DNA of 64,000 bases from JADJNY01 sp046349615 (GTDB lineage: Bacteria; Planctomycetota; UBA1135; GCA-002686595), in the NCBI GenBank assembly GCA_046349615.1, contig JAXMBZ010000001.1, forward strand, positions 1 through 64,000. Reading direction: 5' to 3'. Numbering within the stretch: the first letter of the stretch is position 1; the number at the start of each line of letters is the position of its first letter. Positions 27,476 to 36,265 of the stretch are shown piece after piece. The translations under genes and the position numbers were made by a program. Below the pieces are notes generated by a model. The model did not search any database. It was not told where the DNA came from and saw nothing but the letters and a program-made list of their open reading frames with translations.

Positions 27476-28270
27476 CTAGCGCTGCCGCACGACCAACCGG
27501 TCGGGGAGCTCGTTGCGGTCGCCCGCTCGCCACGGATGATGCTCGGCGAGCACGTGTCCCGTCGCGCGGATGCCCTCGACGAGACCATGCGCGAGCGAGC
27601 CGCGCCGGATGCCCGCGAGGACGTGTTCCCGCGTCGCTTCCCAGTGCGCGGCGCCCGTCTTCGCGTCGATGCCCTCGTCGCCGAGGACGATCACGCGTCG
27701 CTCGAACAAGCTGACGAACACGAGCACGCCGGTGCGCCCTTCCGTGCGGTGCAGTCCGAGACGGAAGAACTCCTGGAACGCCTGCTCCTCCGCCATCTCG
27801 GTCGCGCGTGCTTCGCTGACGAACGTGCGCTGCAGGTCGGGCAGCAGCCATGCGAGCCCGTATCCGAGTGCGCCGAACGCGAGCTGCTCGAGCAGGAGCC
27901 AGTGCGGCTGCGTCCACGAGAGGTACGCCTCGAGCAGCAAGCTGCACGCGAGCAGCGCGACCAGCGCGCATGCCCAGCGCGCGCCCTCGTGAGCGTCCGA
28001 GCGCTCGAGCACCACGGGGACGATCTCGCCCACGGTGCGCTTCTCCACGTCCTGGAGCGCCGCATGCACGGCGGCCTGATCGCGCTCACCGAGCACGGAC
28101 AGGGCGCGGTACCGTCTCTGGCGGACGAGCGCGCGCACGACGAGGAACATGAGCACCGCTCCGAGCGCGTACGGCCCGAAGCGCGCGATGACGTGCAGCC
28201 ACGGGTGGCTTTCTTCCGGCCACAACTCGGTCGCTCCGGTCTGGAGCAGGATCGCGAACGCGTTCTCCAT
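27476..28270 (-). CDS. TPM-domain membrane protein
   Basis: The 264-residue protein has a helix at about 28-46, two more at about 90-135, and a C-terminal TPM (YgcG/TLP18.3) domain with FQEFFRLGLHRTEGRTGVLVFVSLFERRVIVLGDEGI, which is its core beta-alpha-beta. TPM domains are linked to membrane protein turnover or photosystem repair in plants and are of uncertain function in bacteria. The start overlaps the stop of the next gene upstream (TGATG), and the trio with LemA forms an operon on the minus strand. It ends convergently with nagB, 50 bp apart. Confidence 0.85.
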   Translation of the reverse strand: MENAFAILLQTGATELWPEESHPWLHVIARFGPYALGAVLMFLVVRALVRQRRYRALSVLGERDQAAVHAALQDVEKRTVGEIVPVVLERSDAHEGARWACALVALLACSLLLEAYLSWTQPHWLLLEQLAFGALGYGLAWLLPDLQRTFVSEARATEMAEEQAFQEFFRLGLHRTEGRTGVLVFVSLFERRVIVLGDEGIDAKTGAAHWEATREHVLAGIRRGSLAHGLVEGIRATGHVLAEHHPWRAGDRNELPDRLVVRQR

Positions 28271-29109
28271 CACCAACTCCCCGAGGAACCGCCGCCGCTG
28301 AACCCGCCGCCTCCGCCGAACCCGCTGAACCCGCCGCCTCCTCCGCCGCCGCCGCCGAAACCGCCGCCACCGAAGTGCCCGCCCCAGAACATGCCGCCCC
28401 GCGACCTTCGCCCCGTCCCCCAAGCTCCGCCGTAGCGCCGGAGACGACTCAGGAGCACCAGCAGGAAGAAGAGGACGAGGAGCGTGCAGGCGAGCGCGCC
28501 GAAGTCGACCCCGATCTTCGGTGCCGGCTCGGGGATCGAGCGGCGCACGTTCACCGGCGCTCCGCCCGCCGCGGACTGCATCGCGGCGATCCCGTTGCGG
28601 ATCCCGTCGCCGAAACGTCCGGCCTTGAACTGCGGCGTGATGTCGTTGCGGATGATCTGCGCGCACCGCGCGTCCGTGAGCGTGCCTTCGAGACCGCGTC
28701 CGACCTCGATGCGCAGCTTGCGCTCCGATTTCGCGACGACGAGCAACGCGCCGTCGTTCGTCTCGACCGAGCCGAGCTTCCACGTGCGCGCGACCTCGAG
28801 CGCGAACTCCTCGATCGTGCGGCCGCGGAGGTCGGGCACGGTCAGGAGCGCGATGTCGTGCCCCGACCCGCGCTTGTACGCCTCCATCGCGGCCTCGAGC
28901 TCGCGCTCCTCGGCCGAGGAGAGCAGGTGCGCGAGGTCCGTGACCCAGCCGTCGTTGCTCGGAACGTCGACGTCGAAGGTGGGAGCTGCGGGAGCGAGCT
29001 CCGCCGCGCACGAGCGCGCGGGTTCGAGCGCGGGCGCGACGCCGAGCACGAGCGTGCTCGCGACGAGCGCGAGGACGACGCGCGCGGCGAGCTCGCGGAG
29101 CTTCCTCAC
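28270..29109 (-). CDS. Secreted YgcG-like TPM protein with Gly-rich tail
   Basis: The 279-residue protein has a signal peptide (residues about 1-35), a TPM domain (about 48-180; VTDLAHLLSSAEERELEAAME, IALLTVPDLRG, DGALLVVAKSERKLRIEVGRGLEG) and a helix near 200-218. It ends in a glycine-rich tail (runs of GGGGFGG, ending GSSGSW) like that of bacterial YgcG proteins, which pair with LemA. The Gly-rich tail may mediate surface or self-association. It overlaps lemA upstream and the second TPM gene downstream. Confidence 0.87.
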   Translation of the reverse strand: MRKLRELAARVVLALVASTLVLGVAPALEPARSCAAELAPAAPTFDVDVPSNDGWVTDLAHLLSSAEERELEAAMEAYKRGSGHDIALLTVPDLRGRTIEEFALEVARTWKLGSVETNDGALLVVAKSERKLRIEVGRGLEGTLTDARCAQIIRNDITPQFKAGRFGDGIRNGIAAMQSAAGGAPVNVRRSIPEPAPKIGVDFGALACTLLVLFFLLVLLSRLRRYGGAWGTGRRSRGGMFWGGHFGGGGFGGGGGGGGGFSGFGGGGGFSGGGSSGSW

Positions 29110-29771
29110 TTCGACGTCCCGAAGTCGACCTTCGGCGTGGCGCGTTCAGTCGCGTCGATTTCGAGCTGCGAAAGCCGCTCGAAGCGGAAGAAGCCGCCGA
29201 TGACGTTGCTCGGGAAGGTCGCGAGCTTCGTGTTGTAGGCCTTGACCGCGTCGATGTAGTCGCGCCGCGCGACGGCGATGCGGTTCTCCGTGCCTTCGAG
29301 CTGCGACTGCAGGTCCTTGAACGACTCCGTCGCGCGCAGCGCCGGGTACTGCTCGGAGACGACGAGCAATCGCGACAGCGCGCCGGAGAGGTTCTGCTGC
29401 GCCGCGAGGTACGCCTGGAGCTGCGCGGAGTCGGTGGGGAGGCTCGACGGGAGTTGCGCGCGTCCGACCGACGCGCGTGCCTCGGTGACGGCCTCGAGCG
29501 TCGATTTCTCGAAGTCCGCGGCGCCCTTCACGGTCGCGACGAGGTTGGGGACGAGGTCGAACCGGCGCTTGTACTGGTTGTCGATCTCGGCCCACTTCGC
29601 CTTCGCGTTCTCCTGCGACGACGCGAGTCCGTTGTAGCCGCCGACACCGACGCCGCCGACGATCAGGACGAGCACGACGACGACGACGAGCGCGATCAAA
29701 CAGCCTTTGCCGACGGCGCCGCGACGTGACGAACGCGCGGACGCGGCTCCTCGAGCGATGCGATGGAACAT
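29106..29771 (-). CDS. lemA: LemA family membrane protein
   Basis: The 221-residue protein has a short basic N-terminus, a Val-rich membrane helix (about residues 22-45), then the alpha-helical LemA domain. LemA motifs are YNGLASSQENAKAKWAEIDNQYKRRFDLVPNLV (in overlapping parts) and the end NVIGGFFRFERL. The start at 29771 is preceded by GAGG. LemA with two TPM proteins is a common conserved trio; its biochemical role is unknown. The gene is divergent from the sugar-kinase-like gene with 152 bp between them. Confidence 0.92.
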   Translation of the reverse strand: MFHRIARGAASARSSRRGAVGKGCLIALVVVVVLVLIVGGVGVGGYNGLASSQENAKAKWAEIDNQYKRRFDLVPNLVATVKGAADFEKSTLEAVTEARASVGRAQLPSSLPTDSAQLQAYLAAQQNLSGALSRLLVVSEQYPALRATESFKDLQSQLEGTENRIAVARRDYIDAVKAYNTKLATFPSNVIGGFFRFERLSQLEIDATERATPKVDFGTSK

Positions 29772-29923
29772 GGGGACCTCGCGGTGGGGAACTCTCGCCT
29801 CGGAGGGCCCGAGGCGGCGCGCAGTATGCGTCTTCGCGCGCGACATTCGAGCCGTCCTCGGAATCCCGCGCCTTGACAGCGCCCCGCGCACGGCCCGAAA
29901 TGGCGCTCCCCCGGCGCCGTCGC

Positions 29924-31105
29924 ATGTCCGCGTTCCACGAAAACGTGCTCTTGATCGGCGTCGACGGCGGCGCGAGCGAGGTCAAGGCGCACCAGGTCCT
30001 GGTCCTCTCCGACGAGGACGGCGCGCTGACGCTCTCGACCGGGCCCGCGAGCGCCGCGACGTGCTACGAGCGCATCACCGGTTTCGAGTCCGTTCCCATG
30101 GCGCAGCAGCTCGTCGCGCATCAGCGCGGGAAGCTCGAGCTCAGCGAGCCCGAGGTCCTCGAAGGCGAGATGTGGGTCGAGGCGACCGCGGGCGTGATCC
30201 TCTCCGTCGCTTCGCAGGCCGGTGAGCGCGACGTCGTGCTCGGGATGTGCTTCCCCGGGCTCAAGACGAAGGACCGTCGCGGCGTCGCGGTGATGAAGAA
30301 CGGGCCGCGCATGCCCGAGTTCTGCGCGCAGCTCGAGCGCGAGCTCGCGTCGGAGGGCTTGCGGCTCGTGAAACCGATCCACGCGCTCGAGTCGGACGGC
30401 GTCGCGTGCGCGTGGGGCGAGGAGTGCGACGTGCAGGGCCTCCTGCGCGGGACGTCGAATGCGTACTACGTCGGCGGCGGAACGGGGCTCGCCGAGGCGT
30501 TCAAGCTCGGCGGCGAGATCCTCGGGCTCGACGCATTGAAGAGCACGGTCGCGAAGGCGTGGCAGATGGAGGCGCGGCCGGGCGTCGGGTACGAGGAGCT
30601 CCTCTCGATGCGCGCGATGAACGAGCGCTTCGCGGCGCGCGCCGAGTTGCCGCTCCCGCTCTCGATCGACGATCAACCCGAGCGTCGCGCCGCCGACGGC
30701 GACGAGCACGCACTCGCCGTGTTCGAGGAGGCCGCGGACGCGCTCGCGACGCTCTGCTTCGAGCGCATTCGCGCCGTGCACGAGGGCCGGAAGCCGACTG
30801 CGCGCGGCAAGCACCCGCGCCCGGGGACGATGCTCGAGCGCATCGTGCTCGGGCAGCACCTCGGCCGCCTCTATGCGCGCGCGGACCTCGCGCACGTGCT
30901 CCGCGACAGGACGGAGGAGGCACTCTCCCGCGCGATCGAGCAGTCGGGTTCGCTCGTGCTCTGCACGCACTACCTCGAGGGCAGCACGCTCCGCACGGGC
31001 TTGCTCGCGCCGTCGACGCTGCGGCCCGCGCCCGCGATCGGCGCGGCGGCCCTCGCCTTGTTCGCCGATCGCGCCGCCACGCGCGAGGGCAGCACGCGCG
31101 GGTGA
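29924..31105 (+). CDS. ROK/ASKHA-type sugar-kinase-like protein
   Basis: The 393-residue protein opens with LIGVDGGASEVKAH, a phosphate-1 loop of the actin-like ATPase (ASKHA) fold. A second glycine loop, YYVGGGTGLAEAFKLGG, follows near residue 190, with an adenosine-like motif region near the end (GSLVLCTHYLEGSTLRTGL). It resembles ROK or BadF-type kinases but lacks the ROK zinc cysteines that I could identify. The substrate is unknown; the neighbouring NagB and GHL10 genes make an amino sugar plausible. An upstream in-frame ATG at 29900 is possible, but 29924 fits the fold start. Confidence 0.65.
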   Translation: MSAFHENVLLIGVDGGASEVKAHQVLVLSDEDGALTLSTGPASAATCYERITGFESVPMAQQLVAHQRGKLELSEPEVLEGEMWVEATAGVILSVASQAGERDVVLGMCFPGLKTKDRRGVAVMKNGPRMPEFCAQLERELASEGLRLVKPIHALESDGVACAWGEECDVQGLLRGTSNAYYVGGGTGLAEAFKLGGEILGLDALKSTVAKAWQMEARPGVGYEELLSMRAMNERFAARAELPLPLSIDDQPERRAADGDEHALAVFEEAADALATLCFERIRAVHEGRKPTARGKHPRPGTMLERIVLGQHLGRLYARADLAHVLRDRTEEALSRAIEQSGSLVLCTHYLEGSTLRTGLLAPSTLRPAPAIGAAALALFADRAATREGSTRG

Positions 31106-31217
31106 CGCTCGGCCGGCGTTTCGGGTCCAGCGCGCACGACCACGAGCGTCGTCCTGGACTCGGCGCCGTCGATGCCGACCGGCGCCGAGTCGAGGCGCAA
31201 CCTTCGACGCGTCCCCC

Positions 31218-33083
31218 TTGCTCCAGGGCAACGCACCTGTTCCCATCGAACTCGTGCTCGCCCTCGCAGGATCCTTCACCGCGCTCGACTGGGGCGTCGT
31301 CGCCGGAGTGCTCCTCGCGACGACGATCGTCGGTTGGATCGCGGGCCGGCGCGGCTCGATCCGCGAGTACTTCCTCGGCGGACGCACGCTGCCTTGGTGG
31401 GCGGTCAGCGCGTCGATCGTCGCCACCGAGATCAGCGCACTCACGCTCGTCGCCGTCCCCGCGATCGTGTTCGGGCCCGGGGGGAACTTCACCTACCTCC
31501 AGATCGCGATCGTCGGCAACGTCCTCGCACGCCTCTTCGTCGCGTGGTGGCTCGTGCCCGCGTGGTTCGAGCGCGAGATCTACAGCCCGTACGACTACGT
31601 CGAGGCGCGCCTCGGCGCACGCGCGCGGCAGGCGACGAGCGCGCTCTTCGCGTTCGGGAGCGTGCTCGCGCAGGGCGCGCGGCTCTACCTGACCGCGATC
31701 GTGCTCGAAGTGCTCCTGCACGAAGAGCTCGCGGGCATCGCCGCGAAGACGCACGTCTCGTCGCTCGCGCTCTCGATCGGGCTGATCGGCGTGCTCGCGG
31801 TGCTCTGGACGTGGATCGGTGGGATGGCGAGCGTCGTCTGGACGGACCTCGTCCTCTTCTTCGTGTTCACCGCGGCGGCGGTCGCGGCGCTCGTCGCGGT
31901 CGTGAGCCACCTCGACACGGGCTTCGCGCGGCTGCTCCAGGTCGGCGTCGACGCGCACAAGTTCGACTTCTTCGATTTCAGCCGAAGCCCGGCGCGCGCG
32001 TACACGTTCTGGGCCGCGCTCCTCGCCGCGAGCTTCGGCGGCATCGGTGCGTACGGCATGGACCAGATGATGGCGCAGCGCGTGTTCTGCTGCGGCAGCG
32101 TGCGCGACGCGCGCAAGGCGCTGATCGCGAGCTCGGTCTCCGTGCTCGTCACCGTGCTCGTCGCGTTCGTCGGCGTCGCGCTGTTCGCCTGGTACGAGCG
32201 CCACCCGCTCCAGGGCGACGCGCTCGCGCTCTACCGCGACAACCCCGATCGGATCCTGCCGCTCTTCGTCGTCGAGCACGTCGCGAGCCCGTGGAAGGGC
32301 CTGATCGTCGCGGGGATCTTCGCCGCGGCGATCAGCACGCTCGCGGGGGTGCTCACGGCGCTCTCGCAGACCGGCATCGCGAACCTGTACGACCCGTGGA
32401 GCGCCCGGCGCGGCGCGGCGGCGACGGGGGAGCTCCACGAGCGCCGCCGGGTCCGCGCGGCGCGGGGGTTCGTGCTGATCGCGGGCCTCGTGCTCTGCAT
32501 CGGAGCGCTCGCGATGAAGCGCATCCGAGGCGACTTTCCGTCGGTGCTCGATCTGGGACTGGCGGCGGCCGGGCTCACGCAGGGCGCGCTCCTCGCCTCC
32601 TTCTTCCTCGCGTGGCTGCCGCGGCGGCCGGAGGGGAGCGGGTTCCTCTGGTCGGCGCCGCTCTCCGTCGCTTGGGTCTACGCGCTCGCGCGGCACGACG
32701 CGGGCTCGGTGCGCGTGTGCTGGGCCTTCGCGGCGGTGTGCGCGGTGCTCTGGTGCCTCGTCCGGCTCCGTCCGGCGTGGGCGGACGCGCGCCTGCGCGC
32801 CGCGGAGTCGCGCGCGACGGCGTGGCTGTTCGCGGCGCTCGTGCTGCTCCCTTGGGCGAACGAGGTGCTGCTCGTACCGGTCCTGCGCGACCGCGTCGCA
32901 CCGCCCGATTGGATGCTTCAACCGCTCGCCTGGCCCTGGTATGTTCCGGTCGGCAGCACGATCGCGTTCGTCTTCGGACTCTTGCTCGCGCGTCCCGCAC
33001 ACGACCTTCATCCCACGCGCGCCGCGACGTCGCCTGCCCCGACTCCATGGAACGCATCTCGACCTTCCTCTCCCTCTGCCTGA
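31218..33083 (+). CDS. Sodium:solute symporter (SSS family)
   Basis: About 621 residues form 13 or 14 membrane helices. SSS hallmarks are REYFLGGRTLPWWAVSASIVATEISALT near the N-terminus, SPYDYVEARLG, WTWIGGMASVVWTDLVLF and the helix AAISTLAGVLTALSQTG. The family moves sugars, sialic acid, proline or similar with sodium. The start is uncertain: no ATG fits. TTG 31218 is used here; GTG 31254 is the alternative. The 3' end overlaps the next gene by 37 bp, so the two are probably translated together. The overlap with a glycoside-hydrolase-like lipoprotein suggests a carbohydrate substrate. Confidence 0.85.
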   Translation: MLQGNAPVPIELVLALAGSFTALDWGVVAGVLLATTIVGWIAGRRGSIREYFLGGRTLPWWAVSASIVATEISALTLVAVPAIVFGPGGNFTYLQIAIVGNVLARLFVAWWLVPAWFEREIYSPYDYVEARLGARARQATSALFAFGSVLAQGARLYLTAIVLEVLLHEELAGIAAKTHVSSLALSIGLIGVLAVLWTWIGGMASVVWTDLVLFFVFTAAAVAALVAVVSHLDTGFARLLQVGVDAHKFDFFDFSRSPARAYTFWAALLAASFGGIGAYGMDQMMAQRVFCCGSVRDARKALIASSVSVLVTVLVAFVGVALFAWYERHPLQGDALALYRDNPDRILPLFVVEHVASPWKGLIVAGIFAAAISTLAGVLTALSQTGIANLYDPWSARRGAAATGELHERRRVRAARGFVLIAGLVLCIGALAMKRIRGDFPSVLDLGLAAAGLTQGALLASFFLAWLPRRPEGSGFLWSAPLSVAWVYALARHDAGSVRVCWAFAAVCAVLWCLVRLRPAWADARLRAAESRATAWLFAALVLLPWANEVLLVPVLRDRVAPPDWMLQPLAWPWYVPVGSTIAFVFGLLLARPAHDLHPTRAATSPAPTPWNASRPSSPSA

Positions 33084-34264
33084 TCACCGTCGCAGCCGCG
33101 TTCGCGCCGAGCTGCAACACGTCGAACTCGATCCGCCTGCCCGCGGGCGTGCCGAAAGCGCGCTCCGTCGAGCGTGCGATGTGGGTCACGCGCTTCGACT
33201 ACCAGAACGCGCACGACATCGAAAAGGCCGCGGAGGCGTGCCGGCTCGCGGGCATGAACACCATGCTCTTCCAGGTGCGCGGCAACGCGACGGCGAGCTA
33301 CAAGTCCGCGTACGAGCCGTGGGGTGAGCAGTTCGGCTTCGCCGATCCGGGCTTCGATCCGCTCGCGACGGCGATCGAGGCCGCGCACGCGCGCGGGCTC
33401 AAGCTCAAGGCTTGGGTGAACGTCGTTCCCGCGTGGTGGGGCACGACCGCGCCGACGGATCCGCACCAAGTGTGGAACGAGCACAAGGACTGGCTCTGGT
33501 ACGACCAGAACGGGAAGGTGCAGCCGTTCACCGACAAGTTCTACGTCAGCCTGAACCCGTGCCTCCCCGAGGTGCGGCGCTACCTCTCGAACGTGATGCG
33601 CGACCTCGTCGCGCGCTACGACGTCGACGGACTGCACCTCGACTACATCCGTTTCCCGAACGACCTCGCGGAGAAGGGGCTCGACTACCCGCGCGACGCG
33701 AAGACGGTGAAGCTCTTCCGCGGCGAGACGGGCAAGACGCCGGACGAGGACAAGGCCGGATGGAACGCGTGGCGCGCGGAGCAGGTGACGAACCTCCTGC
33801 GCGAGATCCGGCGTCAGGTGCGCCAGGAGAAGCCCGACGTCGAGCTCTCCGCCGCCGTCGGACCGGAGCCCGAGCGCGCGCTCGAGCACCACTTCCAGGA
33901 CGTGCGCACGTGGGTGAAGGACGGCCTCGTCGACGTGCTCTACCCGATGAACTACACGAAGGATCCCGCGATCTTCGCGAAGCGCGTCGAACTCTGGCGC
34001 GGCATTTCGCGCGACGTGCCCGTCGTGATGGGCGTGCGCGTCGACTCGGGCGACGTCGCGCTGCACAAGGGCCAGCTCTCGACCGCGCTGCAGGAGTTCC
34101 GCGGGTTCGCGGTGTTCGCGTTCGCGTCGCTGTTCGATTCGCCCAACGACGAACTCGAGAAACAGACGAACGACGCGCGCACGCAGCGTCAGACGCGGCG
34201 CGAGGCGCTCCTCCCCGTGTTCAAGGCGATCGCGCGCGGCGAGACGGACCGCGACGCCGAGTGA
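33047..34264 (+). CDS. GHL10-type glycosidase-like lipoprotein (DUF187)
   Basis: The 405-residue protein has a lipoprotein signal (AAAFAPSC) and a TIM-barrel GHL10 domain, formerly DUF187. The visible core is RAMWVTRFDY, AGMNTMLFQVRGN, LKAWVNVVPAWWG, VDGLHLDYIRFP and VLYPMNYTKDP, with the acidic residues of HLDYIRFP in the catalytic position. This family includes predicted glycosidases of cell-wall or storage glycans; substrates are largely untested. It overlaps the symporter gene by 37 bp. A downstream hairpin likely ends the transcript. Confidence 0.88.
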   Translation: MERISTFLSLCLITVAAAFAPSCNTSNSIRLPAGVPKARSVERAMWVTRFDYQNAHDIEKAAEACRLAGMNTMLFQVRGNATASYKSAYEPWGEQFGFADPGFDPLATAIEAAHARGLKLKAWVNVVPAWWGTTAPTDPHQVWNEHKDWLWYDQNGKVQPFTDKFYVSLNPCLPEVRRYLSNVMRDLVARYDVDGLHLDYIRFPNDLAEKGLDYPRDAKTVKLFRGETGKTPDEDKAGWNAWRAEQVTNLLREIRRQVRQEKPDVELSAAVGPEPERALEHHFQDVRTWVKDGLVDVLYPMNYTKDPAIFAKRVELWRGISRDVPVVMGVRVDSGDVALHKGQLSTALQEFRGFAVFAFASLFDSPNDELEKQTNDARTQRQTRREALLPVFKAIARGETDRDAE

Positions 34265-34270
34265 AACGGG

Positions 34271-34297
34271 CGAGCGCGGGCTCGCGAGAGCCGCGCT
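34271..34297 (+). terminator. Hairpin after the GHL10 gene
   Basis: GAGCGC..GGCTC pairs with GAGCC..GCGCTC around a GCGA loop, starting 7 bp after the stop. A second GC stem with GTTTT after it occupies 34341-34380. Together they look like a terminator pair. Confidence 0.5.
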
Positions 34298-34340
34298 CAT
34301 GCGCCGAATCCTCGACCTAAGACTCGCGTCCCATCCTTCG

Positions 34341-34380
34341 AGAGCGGGCTGCGCCGAAACGCGCGGCCCGCGCTCGTTTT
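34341..34380 (+). terminator. Second hairpin with short T tract
   Basis: A GAGCGGGC arm and a GCCCGCGCTC arm enclose a 14-nt loop and are followed by GTTTT, the form of an intrinsic terminator. Confidence 0.5.
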
Positions 34381-34402
34381 CGAGGCGCACTCGCTACCGC
34401 AG

Positions 34403-34540
34403 GCTCGAGCCGCCCTCGCCCGCGCTTGGACTCGAGTCGAATTCGTTCCCGCGGCGGGCTCGAGCCGAACGCGCTCGCGCTTGGACTCGAGTCGAATTCG
34501 ATCCCGCGGCGGGCTCGAGCCGCCCTCGCTCGCGCCCGGG
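34403..34540. repeat. 55-bp tandem repeat with nested palindromes
   Basis: Two full 55-bp units (34403-34457, 34458-34512) differ at few positions, and a third partial unit begins at 34513 and decays after about 27 bp. Each unit contains three palindromes: GGCTCGAGCC, GACTCGAGTC and GAATTC. It fills the intergenic space before the LURP-one-like gene. Confidence 0.85.
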
Positions 34541-34602
34541 AATCGTGCTCGAATGCGCGCCGCTCGCGCGGCGTAGGACGCGCGCCTCGTGGAGGAGTTC
34601 CC

Positions 34603-35088
34603 ATGCGCTACGTGATGAAGCAGAAGTGGCTCTCGTTCGGCGACGACTTCCGCATCCAGGACGCGAGCGGTCGCGATCGCTACTTCGTCGACGGACGCGC
34701 GCTCAGCCTCGGGGACAAGCTCTCGTTCCAGGACATGCAGGGGAACGAGCTCCTCTTCATCCGTCAGCGGCTCCTCTCGTGGGGTCCGACGTACGAGCTC
34801 ATCCGCAACGGCCGCGTCGCCGCGCAGGTGAAGAAGGAGCTCTTCACCTTCTTCCGCTGCAAGTTCGAGGTCGACGTCCCCGGCCCCGACGACCTCGAGG
34901 CCGTCGGCGACTTCTGGGACCACGAGTACCACTTCGAGCGCCGCGGCGAGGTCGTCGCGACCGTCTCGAAACGCTGGTTCTCGTGGACCGACACCTACGG
35001 GATCCACGTCGACGACGATGCGGACGACGTGATCGTGCTCGCGAGCGCGGTCGTGATCGACCTCGTGTGCCACGACAAGAAGCGCTGA
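34603..35088 (+). CDS. LURP-one-related (LOR/DUF567) protein
   Basis: The 161-residue protein is a complete LOR domain, a tubby-like beta-barrel with a central helix: MRYVMKQKWLSFGDDFRIQD, a SLGDKLSFQDMQGNELLFI strand pair, and the late WFSWTDTYGIHV. A strong GGAGGAG ribosome site lies 6 nt before the ATG. The family is linked to phospholipid scramblases and plant defence proteins; the bacterial role is unknown. It is isolated between the tandem repeat and a hairpin. Confidence 0.9.
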   Translation: MRYVMKQKWLSFGDDFRIQDASGRDRYFVDGRALSLGDKLSFQDMQGNELLFIRQRLLSWGPTYELIRNGRVAAQVKKELFTFFRCKFEVDVPGPDDLEAVGDFWDHEYHFERRGEVVATVSKRWFSWTDTYGIHVDDDADDVIVLASAVVIDLVCHDKKR

Positions 35089-35106
35089 AATCCCTGCTGG
35101 AATCGA

Positions 35107-35127
35107 GGGCTCGGGCCCCTCGAGCCT
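35107..35127 (+). terminator. Short hairpin after the LOR gene
   Basis: GGCTCG and CGAGCC form a 6-bp stem with a 7-nt loop, about 19 bp after the stop. It is weak and has no T tract. The rest of the gap up to 35334 shows nothing else recognisable. Confidence 0.35.
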
Positions 35128-35334
35128 CTCGCGCGACGAGAAACGCCGGAATCACCGCGGGAAACGGGCCCTCGCTCCCCGCCTTCCTCTCCGAAGACGA
35201 ACGCGCGTAACTCGCGCTCGGAGTGTCGATGCCGCGGCGTTACCCTCGGGTGACGCCTTGCGCGTTCCGGCGCCGCGACCATCTTCTCGGCCTTCGCCGC
35301 CGCCCGGAACGCGGCCGCGAGAGAGGAACCGACC

Positions 35335-36033
35335 ATGCTCCAGCTCCGCCGATCCCACGAACGCGGCCGCGCCGACCACGGCTGGCTCGACGCGCGCCAC
35401 ACGTTCTCCTTCGCCGACTACTACGACCCCGCGCACATGGGCTTCCGCTCGCTGCGCGTGATCAACGAGGACCGCGTGCAGCCCGCGATGGGCTTCCCGA
35501 CGCACGGCCACCGCGACATGGAGATCGTGACGTGGGTCCTCGAAGGCGCGTTGAAGCACGAAGACTCGATGGGGAACGGCTCGATCATCCGTCCGGGCGA
35601 GGCGCAGTACATGTCCGCCGGCCGCGGCGTGCTGCACAGCGAGTTCAACGCGTCGAAGTCGGAGCTCGTGCACCTCCTCCAGATCTGGATCCTCCCGTCG
35701 AAGGCCGGCGAAACGCCGCGCTACGGCCAGAAGGACTTCAGCAGCGCGCTCGAGAAGGGCGGCCTCGTCCCCGTCGCGACCGCATCGGGCCGCGACGGCT
35801 CGCTCGCGATCCGCCAGGACGCCGAACTCCTCGTCGCCCGCCTCGACGGAGCGAAGGAGCTCACCCACACCCTCGCCCCCGGCCGCCACGCGTGGCTCCA
35901 AGTCGCGCGCGGCTCGCTCGAGGTCAACGGCCAGAAGCTCGAGCAAGGCGACGCCCTCGCCGCGACGAACGAACCCAAGCTCGTGCTGACGAACGCCAAG
36001 CAAGCCGAAGTCCTCCTCTTCGACCTCGCCTGA
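35335..36033 (+). CDS. Pirin-like bicupin protein (YhhW type)
   Basis: The 232-residue protein is a pirin family bicupin. The metal ligands of the family are present and in exactly spaced positions: His57 and His59 in PTHGHRDME, His101 in GVLHSEF, and Glu103. The preceding loop GEAQYMSAGRGVLHSEF is diagnostic. YhhW-like members show quercetinase activity; the physiological substrate is unknown. The second cupin (about 150-232) lacks ligands, as usual. Length and start fit the family. It is followed by repeat copy B. Confidence 0.92.
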   Translation: MLQLRRSHERGRADHGWLDARHTFSFADYYDPAHMGFRSLRVINEDRVQPAMGFPTHGHRDMEIVTWVLEGALKHEDSMGNGSIIRPGEAQYMSAGRGVLHSEFNASKSELVHLLQIWILPSKAGETPRYGQKDFSSALEKGGLVPVATASGRDGSLAIRQDAELLVARLDGAKELTHTLAPGRHAWLQVARGSLEVNGQKLEQGDALAATNEPKLVLTNAKQAEVLLFDLA

Positions 36034-36051
36034 CCCGTCGACGCCCGAAGC

Positions 36052-36191
36052 TGAGAGAATCCAGAACTCCGCACGAGCCCTGACCGGTTCCTCCGGTCAG
36101 GGCTCGTGCGGAGTCTGGGATGCGGAGCACCCACATGTGCGCCTTGGCTTCCAGTCTCCGTTGCTGCCCATCCGCCTTTGTGCTCCCGATC
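36052..36191 (-). repeat. Dispersed hairpin repeat, copy B
   Basis: Read on the minus strand it has a left block ending GGCGCACATGTGG, the GGTGCTCCGCATCCCAG block, then a perfect 22-bp hairpin (36066-36114; loop TTCCT on the plus strand, AGGAA on the minus). The tail is TTCTCTCAGC. The 10-bp stem core, in this orientation CGAGCCCTGA, is unlike copies A, C, D and E yet fully self-complementary. The copy lies between the pirin gene and the next gene. The ~75 bp up to the start at 36266 hold nothing else clear. Confidence 0.92.
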
Positions 36192-36265
36192 GACGCCAAT
36201 CCGAAGGACGATTCCGTCCCCCTCGCTCGTCGAAACCTCCCCCGCGCCCTCCTGCACTTCCCACC

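Noticed and set aside
28270..28420. Proline-rich open frame opposite the Gly-rich tail of the YgcG-like protein
   Set aside because: It is simply the complement of GGN codons; the minus-strand gene with signal peptide and TPM domain explains the sequence.
34341..34600. Small gene inside the 55-bp tandem repeat
   Set aside because: Frames through the repeat give repetitive Arg/Ser/Glu peptides without a ribosome site or homologue-like motif.
36120..36265. N-terminal extension of the TPR-like gene into repeat copy B
   Set aside because: The open frame is caused by the repeat sequence; the signal-like segment begins at the ATG at 36266, and other copies of the repeat are not coding.
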